Shown here piece by piece: positions 23,643-36,659 of a stretch of 64,000 bases of DNA. The stretch is from NCBI GenBank assembly GCA_947172415.1, contig OX359191.1, forward strand, positions 7,797,130 through 7,861,129, in the 5' to 3' direction. Source of the DNA: Chondrosia reniformis. Taxonomy: Eukaryota > Porifera > Demospongiae > Chondrillida > Chondrillidae. How positions within the stretch are numbered: position 1 is the stretch's first letter; each line of letters opens with the position of its first letter. Below the pieces are notes generated by a model. That model had not been told where the DNA came from, ran no database searches, and saw only the letters and a list, made by a program, of their open reading frames with translations. The position numbers and the translations under genes were made by a program.

Positions 23643-26600
23643 ATGGACACGGATTCGTCCTCACAAGATGGAGTGTTGGATAATGGCCCAGAAGGGCCCA
23701 AGGAAACTAAAGTTATTTATCATATGGACGACGAGGATACGCCGTATTTGTTCAAGATTCCTAAACCTCCTAGCCAGGTGACGCTGGCAGATTTTAAGGC
23801 TCAACTTAATAGACCAGCTATAAAGTTTTTCTTCAAGTCAAAAGATGAAGAAGTTGGGTAAGTACTTTTTGTTGAAAGAGCAGCGTTAGTTTTTAAAAGC
23901 GTGTGATTGCATAATATTTATGTAGCAAGCTTTATCGTTAAAGACACTTGTTATGCATTGCAACAAATATATCAAGAGTAAATGGGAGAACCTCTATACG
24001 TTTTTAATAAAGGTTACTTTGGTAGCTGTTTTCTAGTGTGGCAAAATGTGATGCATCTTTGTGACGTATCCTTCACTGTGTCGCCTGCTCATGTATTGTT
24101 GACGAGTGGACCTGTAATAGAGCCCTCATTGTGTTAGTTTTCACTCTGCAAGTGATACCGTCTCCTCAAACGAGTGGATTTGCTCTTATTAACGTGTGTA
24201 TATTACCCTTCTAGTGGGGTAACTCTTTGAGAGGAAAACAAGTAAATATTTCCAATTAATGAGATTTATAGCTGGCATTGGAAAGCTGTGTAGATTGCTT
24301 GTAATTCCATTCACTCGGTAATAGTAATATTGAGCTATAAATGTACGTATATTCTGCTACATACATACATGCAGTCTATATGTTGTGTATATGGCTTGTA
24401 TACGTATATATGCAGTATAGACAACTGGCCCTTGTTTTTTACTTATAAGTGAAGGTCATTGGAAGTACGTATATATTGAATTAAGATACATAATTGTTTA
24501 AGAATTATTGTAGAGAGTTGTTACAGCGGCTTGGTTAATTTGATGTGTCATTCGATAGCTTTGACTTCTACACACGCAATCTGTTAGGAAACCAGCTGAG
24601 GTTTCAGTCTACAATCTGATTGGGTGATGGAAATCTTTAGCTAAGCCAAGCTAATGTGCTTATTCTAAATTAATTATAGACTCATTCGATGTCACATTGA
24701 CATGAACCCATGGTCCGTTAAAGGGCTATCCAGAAGTGAGATCACAAGTACCAGTGTCAGTTTAGTTACATAATGCTTACCTGGTTGTTGCCATTTTCAA
24801 AGAGGATGTAATGTGACAGCATTCACAAACATCTATAGTTTTAAAAATTGATGTCAAACACTATTCCACTATATACATTACAATGTTTATTTTAAAAGAG
24901 CTGTTTCATTAATTCTTTGCGTGTGTATATTATAGTATAGAAGGCTATATATAGAGTGTAATGTATTAGAAGGCTATACAGTTAAGTATATAGAGTGTAA
25001 TGTATTAGAATGCTATACAGTTAAGTATATAGAGTGTAATGTATTAGAATGCTATACAGTTAAGTATATAGAGTGTAATGTATTAGAATGCTATACCGTT
25101 AAGTATATAGAGTGTAATGTACTACTTTGAACTTCCTCAAAAGAATGTATGGAACTTATACAATGATGTGAATATGAATATCCTTAAAGTATAATCTTGC
25201 TTGCAATGTTCCTAGTATATTTGTGGAGACTAAGACTCTTATTGTGAGGCTGAATGTCAGGTTGTTATTACCTTAGCGCCTCCCACTACTAGATTGGTGT
25301 TGACCATGAACTATTTGCAGCTTACATTGGACATCAACTCTGACAGTTGGCCCTCCTCTTTGACTGGCACAAATGAAAGGATTGTTACATATAGTCAGGC
25401 TGTCACCATTTGTGTGAAACTGTAGAATTGTACATATAAGTAATAATTCACTCTATCACTGGAAAGGAAGAGTATTGAATTACTAGATTACTCTAAGGCA
25501 CTCCTAAGTATATATAGTACCTCTTAGTGTGGTATAAGGCACTCCTAAGTATATATAGTACCTCTTAGTGTGGTATAAGGAACTCCTAAGTATATATAGT
25601 ACCTCTTAGTGTGGTATAAGGCACTCCTGAGTATATATAGTACCTCTTAGTGTGGTATAAGGAACTCCTAAGTATATATAGTACCTCTTAGTGTGGTATA
25701 AGGCACTCCTGAGTATATATAGTACCTCTTAGTGTGGTATAAGGAACTCCTAAGTATATATAGTACCTCTTAGTGTGGTATAAGGCACTCCTGAGTATAT
25801 ATAGTACCTCTTAGTGTGGTATAAGGCACTCCTAAGTATATATAGTACCTCTTAGTGTGGTATAAGGCACTCCTAAGTATATATAGTACCTCTTAGTGTG
25901 GTATAAGGAACTCCTAAGTATATATAGTACCTCTTAGTGTGGTATAAGGAACTCCTAAGTATATATAGTATTAGTGAGAATGAAGGAATTCAATACTGTC
26001 TGTTTAGAGTTGGGTTGAGCAAGGTACTGTCAAGTCAGACAGTTTCTCTTAAGTAATTGTGTTATCTCAGATAGGGTAAGTTCTGTAATGTTCTGCCTTT
26101 GAAGTGATATATATGCTTACTAGTGCAAACCTCAAATGTAGATATTTACAGTGTGTCAGCAACTGGTGTTATAGAATAGAATCCTTTGATGTCTCCAAAT
26201 AGTAGTTAATGGCCTCTTTGATGTCAAGCTGATGTCATCATTACTTGGAATATTATCTGCCAACTTTTATGAATATATATGTATTTCCTTATTTGGTGAA
26301 CCTTGACTGAATTATATAGTGATACGGATATATTTATTAACATATACATATATACGTACATATAATCCTAAAGAGTGGCTAAACTGTGTATCACAATTTT
26401 AAAGTTTCCAGTTTAACAGTTATTTCATACGTACATACGTACATACGTAGTCATATCTTTTCATTAGCTACATGTACACACGTACTTAAGCATTAGAATA
26501 TTCCATGATGACCCTGTAATGTTAAACTAACACACACTCACATAACAGGCCTTCACCAGAATTCTTTGATACATACAAAATGCAGTGGTTCTTAAAGACT

Positions 26601-29600
26601 TTACACTAACAAGTTGTTTGTTTTGGTTGAAAGAAGTTATTTTGTGTAAATTAATAGAGCAATTAATATTTAAATTACATAAACACATTTTTTCTTTGTT
26701 AAAGTGTTAGGTAGTGTAGATCATTCTATAAGTACGTATATAAAATGTTTCTGTACATAAGTTATAGTAATTCAATATCATTGAAAGTGAACTCAAAATA
26801 TATAGTTACATCAAAGGCAAACTAAACTTCTTTGATCTTATTACATCAAAGTATTTGGAAAGTTCTAATATTTAAACCTGTTTATATTGTAAATGTATAC
26901 ACAATTATTGCCCATAACGGGAAATTGTAATTGGAGTGAGCTGGTGATGCAATCTAGCTGAAAAGAAGTTTTACAATTGGTTACTACGTATTCATGACCT
27001 TAATCCGATTGGACTGTTAGAAGGTAGCCACAATGAGAAGCTGTATAGGCTGTCAGCTACTTTGAAGTTTAATTAGGTTTTCTTTGCATGTGGGACCTTG
27101 CACATAAGGCTTTATTAGATGTTGTACATAATTATGTCTCTTGATTTGTACATATGTGTGTATCACCTATGAATTTGATAGCTTCACACCGCCCACACAA
27201 GTTAAATAGTATACTGCAAGTCCCCAAGCACCCAACCGGAATAGGCTGTCTTAATTGGGGCTGGCTTGCAGAGAATGAATGTTATTTATTTGCTTCCTAA
27301 AGCATATGCTCTTAGGAATGTAGTAGCATTCAACCCCAGTCTTATAGGCCAAGTGAGAATTCTTTATTTCTTTGTAAGGCCAAGCTACCAAATGTAACTC
27401 CTTCAAATTACCATTCCACTATATTTTGGGATGTAAATCAGGAGTGCCATCTGTGTTACTTAAGAATGAAGATATCATTTGTACGTACGTACATATAAGC
27501 TGTGAAACTTCATTAATTAAAACCAATGTGGGACGAACTAATTAGCTACACTTATTTAAATTAACTATTGTCTACGTACGTATGTGATGTGATTATATCA
27601 TATTGGAACATTTATGAGTATTCTTTTAAATTAAAATATTTTATAAATTTAATCAGACTTACAATTAGCATGTTGAGTTAGAGAAATGGTAGATGTTGCT
27701 AGCACTCATAAATGATAAAAGGGTTTAATATCTATTCAATTGGTTAGTGAGACATAATAGTGATATATATACGTATTTTCATCTATATTACACTTACCTA
27801 CCTACCTACGTATATTACATATGTATACGTATATTACTTTATACAGAATTGTAAAGGAGGAGGTTACTGATGATAATTCCAAGCTGCCTCTTTTCAATGG
27901 CAGAATAGTATCATGGGTAAGTTATACATAATGTATCTACATCGTGCTCGCAGTATTATTGTATGAAGATAATTTAGGGACTTTTCGTTTCACTTTTAGT
28001 TGCTTTATGTTTGTATCTATGTACGTAGCTTGTTAGTGGAGAAGGATCAGGATCTGATACCAAATCAGATAAAGCTGGGAATGACAAGAGATCGTAAGTT
28101 TGTGGCTCTTCTGTTCTTCCTGTTCATACCACCCGCCCTCCCGCCCTCCCATCCATCCACACATCCACCCTACCCATCCATCCATCCACACATCCACCCT
28201 ACCCATCCATCCATCCACACATCCACCCTACCCATCCATCCATCCACACATCCACCCTACCCATCCATCCATCCACACATCCACCCTACCCATCCATCCA
28301 TCCACACATCCACCCTACCCATCCATCCATCCACACATCCACCCTACCCATCCATCCACACATCCATCCACACATGCATTTACTCATGAATCCATCCACC
28401 CACCCACCCACCCACCCACCCATCCATCCATCCACCCACCCACCTTCTTTGTTACTCAGACATAAAGGAAATGATGAAGACTTGTATGACGATACAACAA
28501 CGCTTGCTTCAGGAATCTCTGGAGGTATGTGTGATTATACTCATAAGGCATATATTATCCAGCACCCCTGCAATATTTGCTGGAACCTACACATATTTTC
28601 ATATACACACAAATATGTACACATGCATTATTATGTAAGTATGTGCAGAAATCTCATTGTGGAGTAGTAATCATCATATTTTCTGTACTTTTACTAGTAC
28701 CTCGAAAGCACAAACCTCGGCGCAAGCACCACCATAAGCGACCGGCTACCGACAGTGTATCACAGTATGGTACTACTGACACAGGAACTGAGATTGAAAG
28801 TGTGTGGGATGATTCTGACCTCTCTAGTATGGCATCTTTCTCAACGATGACAAGCATTTCAACTATTCAAAAGAATAGGCGAAAGGTGTTCAAGAAGACG
28901 AGACCCACCATGCCAAGGGTGTACTCCTCAACGACACTCGCTGAGTCCACTATTTCAGAATCAATGCAGATTATAACTACAGTACTGAAAATGGGTAATT
29001 TAACATTTGCTCATATATATACATATACTCATGTACGTACATACATATGACACAGTACGTATATTACTTTCCCTATCATTTTATGTACATGAAAAATCTA
29101 AGATACCATTTTCCTATATGCTATATGCCTATTCTGTAAAAGAGCCTATAGGGGAACTAAACCTGAAGAGAGCTTTTGGATGAGGATACAGGAGTCTTTT
29201 CTTCCTTCTTCTTTTCCCTTCTTTCATCTTCTTCTCCACTGGGTCAGACAGCCGTTTCTGGGAATTCCACCCTTCATCAGTGATCCTGGGAGTCTTTGTC
29301 ATTTTCTTTTTCTTTATCTTGATCTTCTGTGAATCCTCATGTTATACTATACACAAGTATAGCTGCCTTGAGTAGTTTTCAATTAATATAAGGGTTGGGG
29401 TGGTTGCCCCTCTCCTTTGAATATATTATATATGTATACATAATATACGTAGAGAAGGTCAAATTGTCAATTTCTGATAGCAAACAAGCACATTGAACTA
29501 CGTACATACGTACGTAGGTCACTAAGGTGACCCTCTCAAAATTTCATTTTGCCCCCTTCCCTGTCTAAAAGACACTCTAAATGTGCTATGTACGTATGTG

Positions 29601-32600
29601 CATACATATCTTTAGTGTTTAAGTGTGTGTTGTTAGTAATCCTTAGAGCTGTCAGTCCTATGGGAAAGATGTAGAACTGTGTAAAACAAAATACAATATG
29701 TAATTTGAGTGTGTTGGAGGTAGGAAGTACGTATGTTCATTACTCTGTTCGGCCAAAGTCTCCTTTTGAAGTTAGCTGATCCATGAAGCTACTTTGTTGT
29801 TGCAATCTTCTCTGGTTCCCCTCACCATTGTAGCCCCACTGTGCATGTAATTTTTCATTGTCTTACAGATGCTATCAGTTTCTTGGGTATCAACATAATT
29901 AATAAGTGTAGAATAACTGTCTTTCAATTTGTATACGCGAAAAATTTAAGATTCCATTTTCCTACATGCTATATGCCTATTCTGTAAAAGAGCCTATAGG
30001 GGAACTAAACCTGAAGAGAGCTTTGGATGAAGATACAGGAGTCTTTTCTTCCTTCTTTTCCTTTCTTTCATCTTCTTCTCCACATGGTCAGACAGCTGTT
30101 TCTGGTAATTCCACCCTTCATCAGTGATCCTGGGAGTCTTTGTCTTTTTCTTTATCTTTATCTTGATCCTCTGTGAATCCTGACATATGGCATACATATA
30201 CATATTTTCCTATTCACACACATAAATAGGTAAATGTTGTTTTAGGGTATTTAGGGTATTTAGGTAATTTTCGTTGTCTCCTGTTGTTTCACAGATGCCA
30301 TCAGTTTCTTGGGTATCAGTATAATGGGACAAACAGTGGAGGATGGAAGTGGAGGCATATTTGTGGGGTCCATTATGAAGGGGTAAGTTGTGAAGTATGT
30401 ACGTACATATGGTACAAATTATTGAAACGTGAACGTTGGTCGGGTATGGTACATTTATGTATAACACTTAAGGATCAGGTTATGTGTACATACGTATGCA
30501 TGTCTATGTATAGGTATACACACACTACACACATATGTACGTACGTGTGTAGTCAAATTGAATTTTGTAGTCGCAATGTCTGGTTGTGTTGTGGTTGATT
30601 ACCTTTCATTATTAACACAGACTGTAAAATATACACTGCAGCTTCCTACATACGTAACTACATTAGTGACATTACATGGTTATATACCTCCCAATTTAAT
30701 AACTAAACAGTAATGTTGTAAGTATGTACAGTATGTATTAATGTATGTAAGTATATACGTACCTGTATATTTTGGTGTTTGTATGTTTAACTGAATATCT
30801 AGCTCACCAGTAGTGTATGTACGTATGTATTCCGCTGCACTTCTGTCAAACCTGAATGTTTAGCTTTATTGGTGGCATGTACGTATGTTCTTCCTAATAT
30901 ATACACAGACAATCCTATTCATGTAGTTTGTAGTTATCATTTTTGTCTCATCACAGAAGTACTGAGACATAGTAGCAGTAATAGTACAAACATATGTGTA
31001 CCTTTAATGATATTCATGACATTGAACACATGTGACATTAAGACATTGCATAATTATAGACCATAGAGATCCTACAATTGAGCTATGGTATTATTATACA
31101 GACTCAGAACTTGAAGGTATTCATTGATAGAGTCACATAGGTATACGTAAAAGGCACTTTTAACTTTTCATGAACAAAATTAGTCTAGGGGTGCCTAATT
31201 CCACACATCTTCATTTTCTTGCTGTCTTGTCAGCACTTGTGTGTGTCTGGTTCTGTAGAGGTGCAGTTGCAGCAGATGGTAAGATACAGCCAGGGGATTT
31301 ATTGCTAAAGGTGAACGAGATCAACTTTGAAAATCTCACCAATGAAGAGGCTGTCAAAGCCCTGAGAGAGGTGGTCCAACAGTCTGGTCCCATCACCCTT
31401 ACAGTGGCCCGGCCAGTGTATGACCCCATTGAGGACTATAACTTTGAACCAAGGAGTAAGTCAACGTGCACTTTCTATTGCAGCTTTACTGATGATAATG
31501 TTAGATTGCGGATTATACACTTAATATTGCCTGGATATGTTGTTACATACGTACGTATCTCAGTTGAATTTGTATGCATTCAATGTTAGAATGCTACCCT
31601 GATATATGTATATACGTAAATACACATGTACATATATAAAATGGATCAGAGCTGTACTTTCTTTCAATAGATGAACCTATTCAACCAATGGATCCTGGGT
31701 CCTGGGTTCTACAGACCAATCAAATGGCAGGAAAACGTAAGTAGTTTCAGGACCTCCAATTTCCTACTTCTCTTCTTCGCCACTGGGCCAGACAGCTCTT
31801 TCTGGGAAGTCCACTCTTCATTAGTGACTCTGGGAATCTCTGTCGTCTTCTTGGTCTTTGTCTTCCTATGTACGTACGTATGTATATCTGTTTATATACA
31901 GTTTTGTAATTGTAACTTCTGTTCTTATTGCCTTTAGAGCCAATTTCATTTTCTCATGGACGGAGCCCCACTATGAGTACTATGACTTCAGATTCTGGTA
32001 GCCAAGCAACCAGTAACTCTATGCCTGAATCTGAACGTAAGGATATTGGTAAATTGTACATTTCTTGTACGTACGTATATTTAAATTTGTATGATTATAC
32101 ATATGTACATATAGTATTTTTGTATTACATACAGCAGGGTTCCATTTAAGGGATGGGAGACATGCATTCACCCATATTTCAGCATAACATGGTTTTGCTC
32201 CCCTTGAAAATTTCCTCCTAAATGACACTCTATTCACTTTTTGTATTGTAGGTGACTTAGTGACAAAGCTGACTTTGGCCACCCCGATTCACATTGTTGC
32301 TCGGGTAATGTCCTCTCCCAACTCTGGTCTGGAACGCAAGGACCACAAATGGCTCAAAATGGTCATACCAAATTCATTTCTAGGTAAATTAATAGCCTGT
32401 GACATACGTGTGTATGTACGTACGTAGGTGGTGATTACATTATCTCTTGTCTATGAAAATCTTCTGATTTTACATAAATTGCATACCTACGTACGTACAT
32501 AGCCTCCCATTTCTTGTTCAAAGGAAGGCATAGATTATGTATGCATGTATACAAATGCTAGTCTTAGATACGATATCAGTGAACATGCATGTGCATATAA

Positions 32601-34308
32601 TTTGACTAGACCTCTATTCTAATATAATGGTAAACTAAATTCTTAATCAGAAACAGCTATACCATGTCTTACTTAAATAATAGACTTGACTTTTGTATTT
32701 CTAAAGCAATCCTGTATATAACATTACATATTAATCTACAGGCTCAGTGGCTGTGGATTGGCTCTTCTCAAAGGTAGAGGGATTTATTGATCGGAGACAC
32801 TCCAAGAAGTATGCCAGTTTGATGCTGAAGGACGGCTACATTAAGCACACAGTCAATAAACTGTCGTTTTCAGAACAATGCTACTATGTATTTGGTGACG
32901 TGTATGCACCAGTAAAGAAGAAGTACGATGCTGATGCACTACAGAAAGGTGATTGCAATATTAAGTGTTTTGGCACATGCGTTACATTAGCAGAGAATGC
33001 CTTAGTTATGGCTTAAATTATCAATAGTTTCATTTGATTTCCCAGTCAAAAATTTATGTATAACACTTAGGATCAGTTTATGTGTACACACGTACATATA
33101 CATGTCTATGTATAGGTATATACCTATGTATGTACATATGAAAAATCTAATATACCATTTTCCTACATGCTATATGCCTATTCTGTAAAAAGAGCCTATA
33201 GGGGAACTAAACCTAAAGAGAGCTTTAGATGAAGATACAGGAGTCTTTTCTTCCTTCTTTTCCCTTCTTTCATCTTCTTCTCCACTGGGTCAGACAGCCG
33301 TTTCTGGGAATTCCACCCTTCATCAGTGATCCTGGGAGTCTTTGTCTTTTTCTTTATCTTGATCTTCTGTGAATCCTTGGCTCTCTATGCTAAATATGTA
33401 CTGTACGTGTGTAGTCAAATTGAATTACTAATATCTTTGTGTTATGTATACATTATCTTTACTCTTCTTTTACTTCACAGAGTTGAGTCACGTAGCCATT
33501 AGCAGTGAGGGTGGAGGTGACAATGATACCATCAATGGACTACCCTCTGCAGTCCCATGGACCTCTTCTGACGAGCACCTCCCCTCTTACAGCGAGGTGA
33601 GACACGGGTCCAAAGGTCGCACTGGCACGCCAGACTCTGCCAGTAGCTCTGCCAGCAGCAATGGAGGGAGAAAGAGTGGCGGAAAGAGTAACAAGTTGGC
33701 CACTGTCAGAGAGCGCCAAGGGAGTGTGATGAGTCAAGCCAGCACGAACTTCACTAGTGTGTCTCAGCAAAGACCTGGAGGAAGACCAATGCCTGATGTA
33801 GATCAAGTGAGAATGTCAACCATTGCTGCATTATGTGTAGAATATTGCTATAATTTCCAAATTTGTATGTACGTACGTACGTACGTGCATAAGAAAGAGT
33901 TTCTGAAAAAATGTGCAGTAATGTATAAACCAATATTATGTATGTATGTACACTACATTAATCCCAAATAATTTTTAGTGTATACGTATACGTAATTGGC
34001 TTTTACTGATATTACAGCAGTAAGTGTGAGATTGAAAGAGTGAGAGGGTAATATTTACACTACATACGTACGTATGTTATACATATACGTATACGTAATT
34101 CCATAGCACAATTTGTATACAATATAGTGTATGTATACCATATTAATGTGATTCATTGCACAGTTCTCTGCTTCCCCATCTCATGCTCTAGGTGAGTATT
34201 GTCAGTTCAAGAAGTATAGCACAAATGAGGAACATGTGTGCCTCCAGAGTCAGTTTCCAGGCTGCCTTAGAGAACAGCCCCTGTGAATACTTTATTGACT
34301 ACATGTAG
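23643..34308 (+). CDS. DVL: Dishevelled (DIX-PDZ-DEP), 13 exons
   Basis: Cytoplasmic hub of Wnt signalling that links Frizzled to Axin and to planar polarity outputs. Exons: 23643-23857, 27847-27916, 28029-28093, 28460-28524, 28698-28994, 30295-30382, 31259-31455, 31671-31736, 31938-32036, 32252-32383, 32742-32948, 33481-33806 and 34192-34308. All phases close, giving 647 residues. The DIX domain (~residues 20-95) has [14 protein letters not shown] and [12 protein letters not shown]. Ser- and Arg/Lys-rich linkers follow. The PDZ domain (~227-318) has the FLGISIMGQ carboxylate loop and [12 protein letters not shown]. The DEP domain (~395-480) has [18 protein letters not shown]. The C-terminus EYFIDYM resembles the conserved Dishevelled end (EFFVDVM). 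Intron 1 is 4 kb with minisatellites. Confidence 0.97.
24925..25125 (+). repeat. About 40-bp tandem repeat, 4-5 copies, in Dishevelled intron 1
   Basis: Unit TTAAGTATATAGAGTGTAAT then GTATTAGAATGCTATACAG, nearly identical copies. Confidence 0.88.
25490..25970 (+). repeat. 41-bp minisatellite, about 11.5 copies
   Basis: Unit GGCACTCCTAAGTATATATA then GTACCTCTTAGTGTGGTATAA. Three variants (GGCACTCCTAAG, GGAACTCCTAAG, GGCACTCCTGAG) alternate in the middle as GGA-TAAG / GGC-TGAG pairs. That points to expansion by an 82-bp dimer. It lies in Dishevelled intron 1. Confidence 0.93.
25971..27846 (+). other. Remainder of Dishevelled intron 1
   Basis: AT-rich with many TACGTA words (for example 26430-26460, 27480-27490, 27570-27580, 27800-27835). 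No exon recognised. Confidence 0.5.
28130..28450 (+). repeat. 29-bp CCAT-rich minisatellite merging into (CCAC)n
   Basis: The unit CCATCCATCCACACATCCAC then CCTACCCAT is repeated about 8 times, then runs of CCAC. It is in Dishevelled intron 3, ending a few bases before the acceptor at 28459. It produces His-Pro-Ser/Thr-rich spurious open frames. Confidence 0.92.
29093..29345 (-). repeat. Interspersed repeat family A with hammerhead-like core (29241-29286)
   Basis: Copy of a ~240-bp repeat found also at 29938, 33140 and, in part or diverged, at 12500, 31741 and 54650. On the minus strand the core is GGATCA, CTGATGA, a stem II built on GGG/CCC, GAAAC, GGCT, GTC, TGACCC. Stem I pairs GGATCA with TGACCC with one mismatch. 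The copy lies in Dishevelled intron 5. Confidence 0.75.
29869..29987 (+). pseudogene. Decayed duplicate of the first part of the Dishevelled PDZ exon
   Basis: A TTACAG acceptor followed by 31 bases is almost identical to the start of the true exon at 30295 (4 mismatches), encoding DAISFLGI like the real one. Similarity also extends into the intron upstream (TAATTTT...TTGTCT). Homology is lost after ATAAT. The frame continues 38 codons from the split codon into repeat family A and ends in TAA at 29985-29987. Use of this acceptor would truncate the protein after the DIX domain. Confidence 0.75.
29938..30182 (-). repeat. Interspersed repeat family A, second copy, hammerhead-like core 30085-30130
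   Basis: About 90% similar by eye to the copies at 29093 and 33140, between the decayed and the real PDZ exon of Dishevelled. The core on the minus strand is CTGATGA ... GAAAC, AGCT, GTC. The stem III sequence is the palindrome ACAGCTGT. Confidence 0.75.
31741..31862 (-). repeat. Interspersed repeat family A, partial diverged copy
   Basis: Retains the ACTGGGCCAGACAGCT ... CTTCATTAGTGACTCTGGGA part. The core box is CTAATGA and GAAAC became GAAAG, so a ribozyme would be dead. It begins four bases after the Dishevelled exon ending at 31736. Confidence 0.65.
33140..33378 (-). repeat. Interspersed repeat family A, third full copy, hammerhead-like core 33287-33332
   Basis: In Dishevelled intron 11. 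The core is GATCA, CTGATGA, GGG/CCC stem II, GAAAC, GGCT, GTC, TGACCC on the minus strand. Confidence 0.75.
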
Positions 34309-36659
34309 CTGTATTACCAGGGCAACCATTGAATGCATGCTGCAAGTCAACATTTTCAAATTTTGAAATCAGTTACCAAACTATTCCAGCACTCCTTATT
34401 CATTAATATTATAATTACTCTCTTTTCAAATATTTCATCCCATATAATTATTTCTTCACCTGGTATCACAAATTCATTTCTGTATTATCAGTAATATGTA
34501 TATTTGCAAATTTATGAATCAATATACACTAATTTATGGTGAGAGACAGAACAACTATTAATTTTCCAAGTTCATAAGATAAAAATTAATAAGTGATTGT
34601 TGGTATAGTACACCAATTTTGCAAGGTCTCTCAATTCATGGGATTGTTCTGCTGAAAAATTGAATATGTATAATAAACAAGAGAAAATAGTTCACACAAT
34701 ATATGTATATTGTGATAGTCATGCATGCATAATATGCAGTTAAGGTCTTTTTTGAAGAATACAATTGCAAATTTCAATATACACAATTGTGGCTATTGTA
34801 ACAAATATCATTCCCTGTCATAGGACAGTTACTGAGTTGCTTTGCACTAGACCTGCCATTGTTCTTTGTTATTCCCCATAACTGTTCATAACAATAATCT
34901 GGACTAGAACATTCTAACAAAGTTCTCTAAGTAATAATATAAATATAATCTGAAATGATTATCACACAAAAAAAAACAAACTAACCATAAGGTACCAGGC
35001 CCCAGGGCTTTACTTTAAACTAAAATTGGAACAATTAAAGATCTCTATGAAACCCAAGGAGCTAATTATACAGGAACAGCCAGATACCTGGCTCTCCAGG
35101 GCATAGAGACACTTTAAACTAATTGCTGACCTATTAAATGGCTTGTACGTGGCCAAGGAGCTCTCCAGCTCTGAGCACTGCTGCATGTCTGGTTTGGCTG
35201 GAGAACATTAGCTAAGAGCTATGGACTAAAGCCAAACTGTATGAAAAAACAAGTTCCTTCATCACTTTAAGACACAAAAATTTAAAAATTATAGCTAGTG
35301 TTATGGAAACAAAAAATGAAACTCACAGTAGTATGAACCTGGGAATAAAATGTATTGGCCTGGACTGATATAGGCAACTATAAGAACAATTCTTATCATT
35401 CTAGTCAGACTTGAGGAAAACATGCCTGACAAAATGTTCATACAACCAACCAAGTCAAAATTACCATGGTTATATCTAAATAACAAGATTGCCATAGCTA
35501 CAGCTGCAATCCATCCAATCAATTCAGGCTGCATGAGAACAATTAATAATAATCTTGTTCAAAGGGATTGCACAATTCTTAACCAAATAGCAAGGTAAAC
35601 TGTTCTATAGGATACAGAGAACCTGTTAAACATGTACTACACACCTTGCCTAACTGAATTACACTAGCTGGGAGTTACTATAGTTACTAGGGACTGGTAG
35701 ACATGCTAGATCTTGTGGTCCCATTGAACAGATGTATGTAATCCAGGACCTTTACAGCTGTTATACTCACTGTAAATTTCATGTAAATATTCCCTTGATC
35801 CAACACTTTCTTTCACTATCTTTTCCCACCTGAATGGGTTAAGCCAATAACTTTAATAATAATTGCACTCAGGCCTCCTTGTTTCTTTTAATTGGACATG
35901 TTGCTAGGTAACTGATATTTCAATTCCATGACAATGCTATAAATAGATGAATATACAGCAAATCAAGAATATAGGCTGCACAATAAGACATATACTTGTC
36001 TAATCAAAATTTAATGTTAAACGTTAAGTACAAATTACATTTTGAACAGTCTCACAAGAAAAAGGTATTTTACACGAGGTAAAGATGCTGAAAGAAAAAG
36101 AAACGTTATAGACTTCATTTATAGTAGCTATATAGTTTGTCTGATTCTCTAAACAAGATGACCTACCAATGAGTGTAGTTTAGGACATGGACAACGCCAA
36201 AGTTTCAGCAACGGCCATTTTGGATTCACAAATTGATTGGGCAATAACACAATGGCGCTAGCTAAACCAGACATACTTGACTATTACACTTTGTTATAGT
36301 GACTCGTGGGCCGGACTTGGCCTAGTGCTGCCTTTTTAGTTTATAGCATTTGTCACTTTAATAAACAATTGTTATTATTAAAATATGTATTTCTTGTAAA
36401 GAAATATCCTTGACGTTGTTCTGTGTTGTGCATGAAACCATAGATATACGACTCCTGAAGCATGTCGATTGACATGTCGATTCATGCGCTTGCAGGAGTT
36501 TGTGAAATAAACGATCACTGCTGAAATAATCAAAGGTTCATTAAGCTATTGATAGCTTGTTTATTAATTAAGCATTTCTATTCATGGGGTCACTGTACAT
36601 TTTATGATTTGCTTCACTGGATAGCCATGATTGATTTTTAGTCTAAACTCAATAACAAT
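34309..36659. other. Gene-poor AT-rich stretch
   Basis: No exon that I can support. A minus-strand open frame at 35301-35534 is hydrophobic and follows a TTCTCATGCAG acceptor-like sequence, but neither neighbours nor a family match support it. Confidence 0.4.

Noticed and set aside
28000-28465. His/Pro/Ser/Thr-rich open frames
   Set aside because: CCAT-type minisatellite between Dishevelled exons 3 and 4.
35301-35534. Hydrophobic minus-strand frame (MQPELIGWIAAVAMAILLF...)
   Set aside because: An acceptor-like TTCTCATGCAG precedes it, but no partner exons, family match or downstream gene structure was found.
36188-36285. Short ATG frames on both strands (MAVAETLALSMS and others)
   Set aside because: A few codons only, with no exon to join in phase.
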